Assembly: GCF_001598435.1 (NCBI RefSeq)
Contig: NZ_BCYY01000002.1
Coordinates: forward strand, 124,001-188,000
Reading direction: 5' to 3'
DNA from: Sphingomonas pituitosa NBRC 102491
GTDB taxonomy: Bacteria; Pseudomonadota; Alphaproteobacteria; Sphingomonadales; Sphingomonadaceae
DNA length: 64,000 nucleotides
Position 1 is the first letter of the stretch. Every line of letters starts with the position of its first letter. The position numbers were made by a program, and so were the translations under genes. The notes under the pieces were generated by a model. The model did no database searches. It saw nothing but the letters and a program-made list of their open reading frames with translations, and had not been told where the DNA came from. Shown in pieces: positions 28,303 to 40,187 of the stretch.

Positions 28303-29012
28303 GGGAGGCGGCTACCGTCCCAGGCGAACAGCCCACCGGAATCCGCCGGGGTCAGATGGTTCAGAACGTCCAGAAGGTAGCCTGCACTTTGCGCTGAACT
28401 GAAAAGCTTTTCTGGCGCCACCCCACGCTGGAACGGCGCGGAGAGGCCGGTATCCACGGTCCCCGGATGCAGCGCCGCCACGATCGCCTGGGGATGGGTG
28501 CGGCGCAGTTCGATCGCGAGGTTCACCAGCAGCATGTTGAGCGCAGCCTTCGACGCGCGATAGCTGTGCCACCCGCCCAGCCGGTTGTCGGCGATCGAGC
28601 CCACCTTGGCGGACAGCGCCGCGAAGACGCTCCGCCGGTCACGGGGCAGCAGCGGCGCGAAATGCTTTGCGATGAGCGCGGGGCCGATGGCATTGACGGC
28701 AAACAGCTCCGCCATCGCCGCAGGATCGATCGCCCGCAGCGCCTTTTCAGGTGCGGGGCCGCCGCTGCGATGCAGCATGCCGGTGGCCACGAACACCAGA
28801 TCGACCTGGCCCTCGATACCCGCCGCCGCGCGTGCGATGCTCGCTTCGTCCTGAAGATCGAACGCGAAGGGCATGCGCTTTGCGTGCGTGGAGGCCGTCG
28901 GACGGCGGCTGCCGGCATGGATCCGCGCGATCGACGGATCAGCCGAAAGTTGCGCCACCAGCGCATTGCCGATGCCGCCCGATGTACCGAAGACGACGAT
29001 CTGTTTGCCCAT
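28296..29012 (-). CDS. short-chain dehydrogenase/reductase
   Basis: A 238-residue SDR with cofactor motif VFGTSGGIGNALV at the N-terminus and catalytic Ser (ALSAKVGSI) and YRASK (SYRASKAALNMLL, Tyr near residue 148). The C-terminal lobe (HPGTVDTGLSAPF) is the CsgA/C-factor-like subtype that often sits next to photolyase genes. The substrate is unknown. It is transcribed towards the ABC1 kinase gene; its start lies 144 bases from the DUF481 gene. Confidence 0.88.
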   Translation of the reverse strand: MGKQIVVFGTSGGIGNALVAQLSADPSIARIHAGSRRPTASTHAKRMPFAFDLQDEASIARAAAGIEGQVDLVFVATGMLHRSGGPAPEKALRAIDPAAMAELFAVNAIGPALIAKHFAPLLPRDRRSVFAALSAKVGSIADNRLGGWHSYRASKAALNMLLVNLAIELRRTHPQAIVAALHPGTVDTGLSAPFQRGVAPEKLFSSAQSAGYLLDVLNHLTPADSGGLFAWDGSRLPY

Positions 29013-29156
29013 GCAGGAACCTCGCTTTGCCCTCGTTTCGATCCTGGCTGGCGCGGCTGCAACCTGTCCGCAGGGCCGCGACTGAGGCCGTGCGTTGTGC
29101 AGATGCGATAACCTGCCCTTTTTGCGCCCCGAAACTATGGCTAGGACGGAGCCGTC

Positions 29157-30044
29157 ATGCGCGCCTTGCTCCTCGCCCTTCCGCTACTGCTTGCGAACAC
29201 GGAGGATCCGCCGATCCCGCCGACGATCAAGGCGATGCTCGACGCGGCGATGAGTTCTGGCAACGAGGCCGACGTCGCCGTCATCGTCAAATATGCGAAG
29301 ACTGCGGACCCGGCGAGCGCGCCGCTCGTCGCCAGGTTGGCGGGCGACTGGCGCTCTAAGCGTCGCGAAGTCGCCCAGCAGGCGCTGCGCGAGGCGCATT
29401 TCCTCCAGCTGGTGAAGGGCCATGTCGAGCTGGGCGGCTATGTGCAGACCGGCAATTCCGAGAATATCGGCGTCACCGCCGCCGCCGAAGTGAAGCGCGA
29501 AGGCATCGAGTGGCGCCACAAGGTGCGGGTGCAGGCCGATTATCAGGAGAGCCTGGGGTTCACCACGCGCGAGCGCTACCTCGCCGCCTATGAGCCGAAC
29601 TGGAAGTTCGATGCCCGCGCCTACATGTACGGCGCGGCGCAATATGAAAGCGATCGCTTCTCGGGCTTCGGGGATCGTGTATCGCTCTCCGCCGGTGCCG
29701 GCTACAGCGCCATCAAGAGTTCGGCGATCAAGCTCGATCTCGAACTCGGCCCCGCCTATCGCTACACGCGCTTCATCGGCGCGCCGACCGAGAACAACAT
29801 CGCCGCGCGCGGCTCGCTCGATTTCGCCTGGCGGCTATCGCGCGGCATGTCGCTCACCCAGACGGCGTCGGCCTATATCGAGAAGGACAACAGCACCGTC
29901 GCCACGAAGTCGGCGTTGCTGGCCAGGCTGATCGGGCCGCTCTCGGCGCAGTTCAGCTACACGGTCCAATATGAAAGCGCGCCGCCGCTCGGTCGCCTGA
30001 CCACCGACACCACCAGCCGGGCGGCGCTCGTCGTCGATTTCTGA
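29157..30044 (+). CDS. DUF481 outer-membrane beta-barrel protein
   Basis: A 295-residue exported protein with a short signal peptide (MRALLLALPLLLA) and a helical N-terminal third. About a dozen amphipathic beta strands with alternating aromatics follow (GHVELGGYVQTGNSENI, RVQADYQESLGFTTRERY, GAQFSY-like strands), ending in Phe, as expected for an outer-membrane barrel. This is the DUF481 (YdiY-like) pattern. The function is unknown. It is monocistronic on present evidence. Confidence 0.85.
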   Translation: MRALLLALPLLLANTEDPPIPPTIKAMLDAAMSSGNEADVAVIVKYAKTADPASAPLVARLAGDWRSKRREVAQQALREAHFLQLVKGHVELGGYVQTGNSENIGVTAAAEVKREGIEWRHKVRVQADYQESLGFTTRERYLAAYEPNWKFDARAYMYGAAQYESDRFSGFGDRVSLSAGAGYSAIKSSAIKLDLELGPAYRYTRFIGAPTENNIAARGSLDFAWRLSRGMSLTQTASAYIEKDNSTVATKSALLARLIGPLSAQFSYTVQYESAPPLGRLTTDTTSRAALVVDF

Positions 30045-30098
30045 TCGCGGCTCGGCCGGGGGTGTTCAACCGCCCCGGTTCCGGGCTACGACAGCCGC

Positions 30099-31307
30099 AT
30101 GGGAATGCTATCCGCGATCGAACGGACGGCAATCGAGCGCGCACGAGCCGCGCCGATGCTGGAGAGGACAATTCAGTGGGCGGCCATCAACAGCGGCACC
30201 CGCAACCTGGCGGGGCTCGCGGCGATGGCGGCGACGCTGGCGGACGCCTTTTCGGTGCTGCCGGGAACGCTGGACCTGGTCGAACCCGATCCGGTGGAAA
30301 CGGTGACGCCCGCAGGTACCGTCGAACCGCTGGCACATGGTCGCCACCTGCTGCTGACGACGCGGCCCGAGGCGCCGGTGCAATTGCTGTTCACCGGCCA
30401 TATGGATACGGTGTTCGGCGCCGATCATCCGTTCCAGGCGATTAGCTGGCGGGAGGATGGCTGCCTGAACGCACCCGGCGCCGCCGACATGAAGGGCGGC
30501 CTCGCCCTGCTGCTGGCGGCGCTGGAAGCCGCCGAGGCGAGCCCGCTTGCGGCGCACTTTGGCTATACCGTGCTGATCAACTCGGACGAGGAAACGGGAT
30601 CGCTTTCCTCGCAGGCCCTGATCGCCCGCGCGGCACGGGGCAAGGCGGCGGCGCTCACCTATGAGCCGGCGCTGCCGGACGGCACGCTCGCCGGGGCGCG
30701 CGGCGGCACCGGGAATTTCTCGCTGGTCGTGCATGGCCGCAGCGCCCATGCCGGCCGCAACCCCGAGGAGGGCCGCAACGCATTGGTCGCCACCGCCGCA
30801 TTGGCGGTGATGCTGGCCGATGCGAAGGCGCCCGGATTGTCGGTCAACCCCGCGCGGATCGACGGCGGCGGTCCCAATAATGTCGTGCCGGACCTCGCCG
30901 TTCTGCGGGTAAACTTCCGCCCCGGCGACGCTGCCGCCACGGCGCTGGCGCAAGCCGCGCTCGACACTGCGATCGCGCGCGTTTCCGCCGAGCACGAGGT
31001 CGAGATCGCGCTCCACGGCAGCTTCAACCGGCCCCCGAAGCCGATCGATCCCGCCGCCGCGCGCCTGTTCGACCTCGTCCACGGCGCCGGCGCGGATCTC
31101 GACATCCCGATTGCCTGGAAAGCGACCGGTGGCGTTTGCGATGGCAACAATATCGCCGCCTGCGGCGTGCCGGTGGTCGACACCATGGGCGCCCGCGGCG
31201 GCGCCATTCATTCGACGGAGGAATTTCTGGTCCCGGACAGCCTGCCCGAGCGCGCCGCGCTCTCGGTTCTCACCATCCTTCGCCTGGCCGAGCGAGGCCG
31301 GCCTTGA
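30099..31307 (+). CDS. M20-family metallohydrolase in the arginine succinyltransferase operon
   Basis: A 402-residue M20 (carboxypeptidase G2/ArgE-like) enzyme. Metal ligands are in FTGHMDTVFG (His/Asp) and GAADMKGGLALLL (Asp), with the catalytic Glu pair in NSDEETGSLSS and a further ligand late in GARGGAIHSTEEF. The lid dimerisation domain holds GRSAHAGRNPEEGRNA. Its stop overlaps the astA TTG start (TTGA), so it is the first gene of M20-astA-astB. By context it may remove succinate from N-succinylglutamate, the step done by AstE (an M14 enzyme) elsewhere; this is inference. An ATG at 30105 is a possible alternative start. Confidence 0.88.
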   Translation: MGMLSAIERTAIERARAAPMLERTIQWAAINSGTRNLAGLAAMAATLADAFSVLPGTLDLVEPDPVETVTPAGTVEPLAHGRHLLLTTRPEAPVQLLFTGHMDTVFGADHPFQAISWREDGCLNAPGAADMKGGLALLLAALEAAEASPLAAHFGYTVLINSDEETGSLSSQALIARAARGKAAALTYEPALPDGTLAGARGGTGNFSLVVHGRSAHAGRNPEEGRNALVATAALAVMLADAKAPGLSVNPARIDGGGPNNVVPDLAVLRVNFRPGDAAATALAQAALDTAIARVSAEHEVEIALHGSFNRPPKPIDPAAARLFDLVHGAGADLDIPIAWKATGGVCDGNNIAACGVPVVDTMGARGGAIHSTEEFLVPDSLPERAALSVLTILRLAERGRP

Positions 31308-32320
31308 ACAGCTTCCGCATCCGCGCCGCGCGTGACGAGGATCTTCAGCATCTCTACGAGATGGCCAAGCTAACTGGCGGTGGATTCACGAATTTGCCGC
31401 CGGACAGGCCAGCCCTTCGCGCCAAGCTGGATCGCAGCCATGCCGCCTTCGCCCGCAGCGAGGAGGAAGACGCCTCGGACGACCTGTTCGTGCTCATCCT
31501 CGACAATGTCGAAACCGGCGAAGTCCGCGGCACCTGCCAGATCTTCACGCGCGTCGGCGAGAAATGGCCGTTCTACAGCTATCGTATCGGCACGGTGACC
31601 AAGCACAGCCAGGAACTGAAGCGAACTTTTCGCGCTGAAATCCTAAGCTTGGTAAATGATCTTGAGGGCTGCAGTGAAGTAGGAGGCCTGTTCCTCCACC
31701 CGGGCGAGCGCGCCGGCGGGCTCGGCCTGCTGCTCGCGCGCAGCCGCTACATGTTCATTGCCCAGCACCGCGCGCGCTTTGCCGACCGTATCCTTGCCGA
31801 GCTGCGCGGGGTGATCGACGAGGCCGGCGGCTCGCCCTTCTGGGACGGCGTGGCCGGACGCTTCTTCGGCATGAACTTCCAGCAGGCCGACGAATTCAAC
31901 GCGACCCATGGCAACCAGTTCATCGCCGATCTGATGCCCAAGCATCCGGTCTACACCGCCATGCTGTCGGAGTCGGCGCGATCGGTGATCGGCCTGCCCC
32001 ACCCCTCGGGTCGCGCAGCCATGCGAATGCTTGAAAATGAAGGATTTGCGTTCGAAAGCTACATCGACATCTTCGATGGTGGTCCGACCATGACGGCACG
32101 CACGGACCAGGTAAAGACAGTTCGCGAGGCGCAACGGGCGACGGTTGCGGCGATCGGCGGCGGCGGCGAACCGGCGCTGGTCGCGGCCGGGCAGCTTGCG
32201 GGATTCCAGTCCGCGCTTGCGCAAGTCGCCCAGGGTGACGAGGGTGTGGTGATCGATCCGATAGCGGCCGCCGCACTCGGCCTGGCGGTGGGCGACGAGA
32301 TCCTGTGGGTGGCGCGCTGA
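31304..32320 (+). CDS. astA: arginine N-succinyltransferase
   Basis: A 338-residue GNAT-type enzyme, first step of the AST arginine degradation pathway: arginine + succinyl-CoA gives N2-succinylarginine. Family motifs are FRIRAARDEDLQHLYEMAK, LTGGGFTNLPPD, EVGGLFLHPGERAGGLG and FWDGVAGRFFGMNF. Length is close to the usual 340-345. Start is TTG at 31304, overlapping the preceding stop by three bases; no ATG fits the N-terminus. A short patch at 31615-31690 uses AT-richer, rarer codons (CTA, AGT, GTA) than the rest. astB follows with a one-base overlap. Confidence 0.95.
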   Translation: MNSFRIRAARDEDLQHLYEMAKLTGGGFTNLPPDRPALRAKLDRSHAAFARSEEEDASDDLFVLILDNVETGEVRGTCQIFTRVGEKWPFYSYRIGTVTKHSQELKRTFRAEILSLVNDLEGCSEVGGLFLHPGERAGGLGLLLARSRYMFIAQHRARFADRILAELRGVIDEAGGSPFWDGVAGRFFGMNFQQADEFNATHGNQFIADLMPKHPVYTAMLSESARSVIGLPHPSGRAAMRMLENEGFAFESYIDIFDGGPTMTARTDQVKTVREAQRATVAAIGGGGEPALVAAGQLAGFQSALAQVAQGDEGVVIDPIAAAALGLAVGDEILWVAR

Positions 32321-33579
32321 TGCTGGTCGAGATCAACTTCGACGGGATCGTCGGCCCCAGCCACAATTATGCCGGACTCAGCCCCGGCAATCTCGCGGCC
32401 ACGCGCAATCGCGGCGCGCTCTCGCATCCGCGTGCGGCGGCGTTGCAGGGCATCGCCAAGATGCGCGCCAATCTGGCGCTGGGGCTATGCCAGGGCCTCT
32501 TCCTGCCGCACGCAAGGCCGGACCGGCGCTGGCTGGCGCAGCTGGGGCTCGACTATGCGCAGGCTCCGTCGCACACCCAGGCCCAGGCGCTGTCCGCCTC
32601 GCCGATGTGGGCAGCGAATGCCGCCACCGTCTCGCCGGCCCCGGATACCGCCGACGGCCGTTGCCATCTGAGCGTCGCCAATCTGGTGACGATGCCGCAC
32701 CGCAGCCATGAGTGGCCGGAAACCCTGGCGCAACTCCGCCTCGCCTTCGCCGATCCCGTCTTCGCGGTGCACGGACCCGTGCCCGCGCCCTTCGGCGACG
32801 AAGGCGCGGCCAACCATATGCGGCTGGCCGGTGCGCCGGACACGCCGGGCATCGAGGTCTTCGTCTACGGCATTGCGGGCGGTCCCTATCCGGCGCGCCA
32901 GCATCCCGATGCCAGCGCTGCCATTGCCCGCCGCCACCTGCTCGATCCGACCCGGACCTTCTTCGTCCAGCAATCGGAGGAAGCGATCGCTGCCGGCGCC
33001 TTCCACAACGACGTCGTCGCGGTAGCGAACGGCCGGGTGCTGTTCGCGCACGAGCACGCCTTCGCCGACAAGGATCGCTTCTATGGCGAACTGCGCATGG
33101 CGATGCCGGAGGTGGAAATCGTCGAAGTGCCTGCCGACCAGGTGAGCCTGGCCGACGCGATCGCGTCCTACCTCTTCAATGCCCAGCTGGTCACCCTGCC
33201 CGGCGGCGAGACGGCGCTGATCGTCCCGGGCGAGGCGCGGGATACGCCGGCCGTATGGAACTGGCTGGAGGCGCACGTCGCGGGCAATGGCCCCATCCGG
33301 CGGGTGGAAGTGGTCGATGTGCGCGAGTCCATGGCGAATGGGGGCGGACCTGCCTGCCTGCGCCTGCGCGTGGTGGCAGATCCGGCCACGGTGGACCCGC
33401 GCTTCCTGGTCGACGATGCCAAGCTCGATCGGATTGCAAGCGTCGTGGAGGCACATTGGCCCGAGGCGATCGATCCCGACGCCATCGCCGATCCGGCCTT
33501 GATCGCGCGCGTCGAGACCGCGCGCACGGCCTTGCTGGAGGCGCTCGACCTTGTCGGGTTAATTGACAGTTTACCATGA
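32320..33579 (+). CDS. astB: N-succinylarginine dihydrolase
   Basis: A 419-residue enzyme that converts N2-succinylarginine to N2-succinylornithine, ammonia and CO2. It has the opening EINFDGIVGPSHNYAGLS, the segment FGDEGAANHMRL, FVQQSEEAIAAGAFHNDVV with the catalytic Glu/His region, and the nucleophile Cys in NGGGPACLRLR. Length is slightly below the enteric 447. Start at 32320 overlaps the astA stop (TGATG). astC, astD and a canonical astE are not in this window. Confidence 0.96.
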   Translation: MLVEINFDGIVGPSHNYAGLSPGNLAATRNRGALSHPRAAALQGIAKMRANLALGLCQGLFLPHARPDRRWLAQLGLDYAQAPSHTQAQALSASPMWAANAATVSPAPDTADGRCHLSVANLVTMPHRSHEWPETLAQLRLAFADPVFAVHGPVPAPFGDEGAANHMRLAGAPDTPGIEVFVYGIAGGPYPARQHPDASAAIARRHLLDPTRTFFVQQSEEAIAAGAFHNDVVAVANGRVLFAHEHAFADKDRFYGELRMAMPEVEIVEVPADQVSLADAIASYLFNAQLVTLPGGETALIVPGEARDTPAVWNWLEAHVAGNGPIRRVEVVDVRESMANGGGPACLRLRVVADPATVDPRFLVDDAKLDRIASVVEAHWPEAIDPDAIADPALIARVETARTALLEALDLVGLIDSLP

Positions 33580-33638
33580 GGGCGGTCTGAAAAGCGGGAG
33601 TTTTCTGCGGCTGGCACGCACCTTGCTGCGTGCCGCCC

Positions 33639-33851
33639 ATGCTGTATCGCATCGGGCGCCTGTTCGTCATCAAGTCGAAGTTCGAAGCATTTCTGGTGAT
33701 CTTCGGGCTCGCCAACGGCGCGGTCGAGCGCGGCTTCCATTACATGAGCCTGTATCCGGGGATCGGCGGCAAGCTGCTGTTCGCGGTGTGCCCGATCGCC
33801 GTGTTCATGGCAGGCGCGCGCATTCTCGACAGCCTGGAGGCGCGGGGCTGA
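33639..33851 (+). CDS. small conserved-looking membrane protein
   Basis: A 70-residue protein beginning MLYRIGRLFVIKSKFEAFLV with two hydrophobic stretches (about 17-30 and 46-64). No family is recognised. Codon usage (GC-rich third positions) matches the neighbours and supports a real gene. It lies between astB and tRNA-Arg. An upstream GTG at 33630 is a possible start. Confidence 0.6.
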   Translation: MLYRIGRLFVIKSKFEAFLVIFGLANGAVERGFHYMSLYPGIGGKLLFAVCPIAVFMAGARILDSLEARG

Positions 33852-33864
33852 CCACAAACACAAA

Positions 33865-33892
33865 CCCCCGCCGAGCTGGGCTCTGGCGGGGG
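33865..33892 (-). terminator. terminator of tRNA-Arg
   Basis: An 8-bp stem CCCCCGCC / GGCGGGGG directly downstream of the tRNA on the minus strand is followed on that strand by the T-rich TTTGTGTTTGTGG. Confidence 0.75.
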
Positions 33893-33896
33893 GATA

Positions 33897-33973
33897 TGGT
33901 GCGCCCGGAACGATTCGAACGTCCGACCCTCAGATTCGTAGTCTGATGCTCTATCCAGCTGAGCTACGGGCGC
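33897..33973 (-). tRNA. tRNA-Arg (anticodon ACG)
   Basis: A 77-base cloverleaf on the minus strand with encoded CCA. The acceptor stem is GCGCCCG with CGGGCGC, followed by discriminator A and CCA. D-arm is GCTCAGCTGGATAGAGC, anticodon stem TCAGA/TCTGA, and loop CTACGAA giving anticodon ACG (A34 read as inosine after editing, decoding CGU/CGC/CGA). T-arm has GTTCGAATC. No integrase gene lies nearby, so it is not obviously an attachment site. Confidence 0.97.
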
Positions 33974-34056
33974 CTGGTGGAGGCGAGCGTTTATCGGCGG
34001 ATTCGCAGGAGCGCAACCCCGTTGCGCCAAGTTTTCCACAGGCATATGGCAAACCC

Positions 34057-34554
34057 ATGCGATCGCTTCCCCTTCTCGCCCTGGGCGCTGCGCTGCTCGC
34101 CGGCTGCGCCCAGACCAGCACGCGCTATCCTTCGCTGCTTCCACGCGCCAACGAAGGGCTGAACTTCACCGAACCGGAGCGTCCTGCGCCCCAGGCGACG
34201 CCGGATGCCGCGCTCGATGCCCGCATCGCGGCGCTCGCCGCGACGATCGATTCGACCGATCGCGATTTCAAGGCTGCGGCGAAGGAGGCAGAATCGAAGG
34301 TCACCCGTGCGCGCGGCATGGCGGCGGGCACCAGCCCCTGGCTCGATGCGCAGACTGCGCTGAGCGTGTTGGACGGGCTGCGGTCCCGCGCCGCGGTGAC
34401 ATTGGCGGACATGGACCAGCTGCGTATCGAGCGGGCCCAGACCGGCGCTCCCGATTATCCGGCACTCCAGGCGGCGATGGACCGCGCAGGCGCCATCGTT
34501 GCCGCGCAGGAAAGCCGTGCCCGGGCGCTGGAGGCGGCGATCGCCCCCAGCTGA
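34057..34554 (+). CDS. lipoprotein with predicted coiled-coil
   Basis: A 165-residue predicted lipoprotein. The signal peptide MRSLPLLALGAALLAGC ends in a lipobox LAGC. The mature part is an Ala/Glu/Arg-rich helix (residues about 55-160) with heptad-like spacing. No Pfam family is recognised. It is divergent from tRNA-Arg, starting 83 bases away. It is convergent with the TPR gene, 6 bases between the stops. Confidence 0.78.
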   Translation: MRSLPLLALGAALLAGCAQTSTRYPSLLPRANEGLNFTEPERPAPQATPDAALDARIAALAATIDSTDRDFKAAAKEAESKVTRARGMAAGTSPWLDAQTALSVLDGLRSRAAVTLADMDQLRIERAQTGAPDYPALQAAMDRAGAIVAAQESRARALEAAIAPS

Positions 34555-34560
34555 GCGCCG

Positions 34561-35085
34561 TCAGGGCTTGGCCGCGTCCTTGGACGGGCTGCCGGTGGCG
34601 GCGACCGGGGTCGGCGTGGGCACCGGTGTCGGCGGCGGCCCCTTGGCGATGCTCGCTGCCAGCGTGGTCGCGTCGGCACAGGCGGCCTTGCAGATCGTCT
34701 TGATCTTGGCGAGGTTGTCCTTCGCCCGCGTCATTGCGCCCTTGGCGACCATCGCCTCGCCCTGGCCTCGCAGCGCCGTGACGTCGTTGGGATCGAGCTT
34801 CAGCGCCTCGCCATAGAAGCGGATCGCCTTGCCGGGGAGGGTCTGCGCACGCGCGATGTCGGCCAGCAGCACGAACGCCTCGCGATTGCGCGGATCGACC
34901 GTCAGCGCGCTTTCCAGCAGATCATTGGCACCGCCCAGATTGCCCGCAGCCTGCGCGCTGCGCGCCTGGCGCACCAGCTCGACCGAGCGCGGATCGAGCT
35001 GGCTGTCCGGCCGCTGCGCGTGGAGGCTGGTCGAGACCGTCAGCACCAGTAGCGCCGTCGCAACCGAGATCGTCGTGAACCGCAT
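34561..35085 (-). CDS. exported TPR-repeat protein
   Basis: A 174-residue protein with a signal peptide ending SLHAQ and two to three tetratricopeptide repeats (residues about 35-125, e.g. GGANDLLESALTVDPRNREA and KAIRFYGEALKLDPNDVTAL). A helical segment with a Cys pair (TICKAACAD) and a Pro/Thr-rich tail follow. Probably periplasmic and a binding or scaffold protein. The start at 35085 has GGAG six bases upstream; another ATG at 35091 is less well placed. It lies 29 bases after the methyltransferase stop and is probably co-transcribed. Confidence 0.8.
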   Translation of the reverse strand: MRFTTISVATALLVLTVSTSLHAQRPDSQLDPRSVELVRQARSAQAAGNLGGANDLLESALTVDPRNREAFVLLADIARAQTLPGKAIRFYGEALKLDPNDVTALRGQGEAMVAKGAMTRAKDNLAKIKTICKAACADATTLAASIAKGPPPTPVPTPTPVAATGSPSKDAAKP

Positions 35086-35114
35086 CAACATCTCCGAAAC
35101 TCCATGGCCCTGCG

Positions 35115-36302
35115 CTAGCATTGCCGCACCAGCTTCGCGACAAAAAACCCGTCGGTGGTGTCGTGCAGGGGCGTCAGCCGCAGGCCGTCGCCACGCAGCC
35201 GCCCCGCCGGTGAAACGAGCGGCACCGCGGACCAGCCCGCCTGGGCGGCCAGAAAGCGCTCCACCTGCCCTGCCCCCTCCGCATCGAGCAGCGAGCATAC
35301 GATATGCACCAGGGCACCGCCGGGCCGCACCAGCCGGGCGGCGACATCCAGCAGATGCGCCTGCGTGTCGACATAGCGGTCGAGCTGCGCGGGCGTGAGC
35401 CGCCACCGCGCTTCCGGATTGCGGCGCCACGTGCCCGTTCCCGAGCAGGGCGCGTCCACTACCACCAGGTCCGCCCGTTCGCGCCAATCGGCCAGCCGAT
35501 CGTTCTCGCGGCCCGGATCGAGCAGAAGCGTCTCGGCGATGGTCACCCCTGCCCGTTCGGCGCGCGGCGTCAGCCGCGACAGGCGTGGCCGATCGACGTC
35601 GCAGGCGAGGATCGTGCCGCGATTCTCCATCGCCGCCGCCAGCGCCAGCGTCTTGCCGCCCCCCCCTGCGCACAGATCGATCACCGTCATCCCCGGTGCC
35701 GCGCCGGCAAGCGCGCTTACCAGCTGGCTGCCGGCGTCCTGTACCTCGAACTGACCGGCGACGAACGCATCGGTGCGGTCTACCGGCGTATCCTCGGGCA
35801 GACGGATGGCGTCGGGCGCGAAGTCGAGCCGTTCGGCGCCGTCGAAGGTCTCGGCGATTTCCGCCCGCGTCGCCTTCAGGCGATTGACCCGCAGGTCGAG
35901 TGGCGCACGGTCGAGCAACGCGGTCCGTTCGTCGCCGCCCAACCCAGAGGCCTCCAAGGCGGCTTCCAGCCAGGCCGGCGCGACGCCCTGCGCGGCGACC
36001 GCCTCCCCGTCGGTGATCGGCGCGGGACCGTAATGCGAGCCGTCGAACCATTCGGCCAATTCGGGCCGTGCCCGGGCGACGGCCAGCATCGCGGCGCGAC
36101 CCGAAGCCGGAATCTCTCCGGAATGGCGGATCGCATCGTAGACGAGCGCGCGCACGGCGCGGCGATCCTTGGAACCGGCAAAGCGGCGCTCGGCAAACCA
36201 GCGCGCAAGGATCACGTCCGCTGCGGCGCCGCGGTCTCGCGCCGCCGTGATGATGAGGTCGAGAAGGTCGATGGCCATTTGAACGCGGGCGGCAGGTTTC
36301 AT
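35115..36302 (-). CDS. RsmB/NOP2-family RNA cytosine methyltransferase
   Basis: A 395-residue SAM-dependent m5C methyltransferase acting on rRNA or tRNA. An N-terminal NusB-like domain (residues about 5-130, with KDRRAVRALVYDAIR) precedes the methyltransferase fold: SAM motif VIDLCAGGGGKTLALA near 215, the general Cys in VVDAPCSGTGTWRRNPEARW, and the catalytic Cys in VHIVCSLLDAEG. The latter replaces the common YSTCS. The start at 36302 (MKPAARVQM) fits the family. The exact target base cannot be deduced; E. coli RsmB modifies 16S rRNA C967. Confidence 0.87.
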   Translation of the reverse strand: MKPAARVQMAIDLLDLIITAARDRGAAADVILARWFAERRFAGSKDRRAVRALVYDAIRHSGEIPASGRAAMLAVARARPELAEWFDGSHYGPAPITDGEAVAAQGVAPAWLEAALEASGLGGDERTALLDRAPLDLRVNRLKATRAEIAETFDGAERLDFAPDAIRLPEDTPVDRTDAFVAGQFEVQDAGSQLVSALAGAAPGMTVIDLCAGGGGKTLALAAAMENRGTILACDVDRPRLSRLTPRAERAGVTIAETLLLDPGRENDRLADWRERADLVVVDAPCSGTGTWRRNPEARWRLTPAQLDRYVDTQAHLLDVAARLVRPGGALVHIVCSLLDAEGAGQVERFLAAQAGWSAVPLVSPAGRLRGDGLRLTPLHDTTDGFFVAKLVRQC

Positions 36303-36423
36303 GGCGGGAGCGCTAAGCCCAATGCGGGACGAATGCAAAGCCGCGACGGCGAAGCCTTAGGTTTCAGGTGGATAGCGCCCGGGCGCAAACCTTTGTAAAC
36401 GACGCTGCGCGCAGGATGGGAGC

Positions 36424-40137
<3,714 letters not shown>

Positions 40138-40187
40138 ATACTAGACATAGAAGAATCGCGGCCGCGTCGGTCGGCCGAGGACAAGAA

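Noticed and set aside
33897..33973. tRNA-Arg as a possible integration site
   Set aside because: No integrase, no partial tRNA duplication and no change in gene content next to it.
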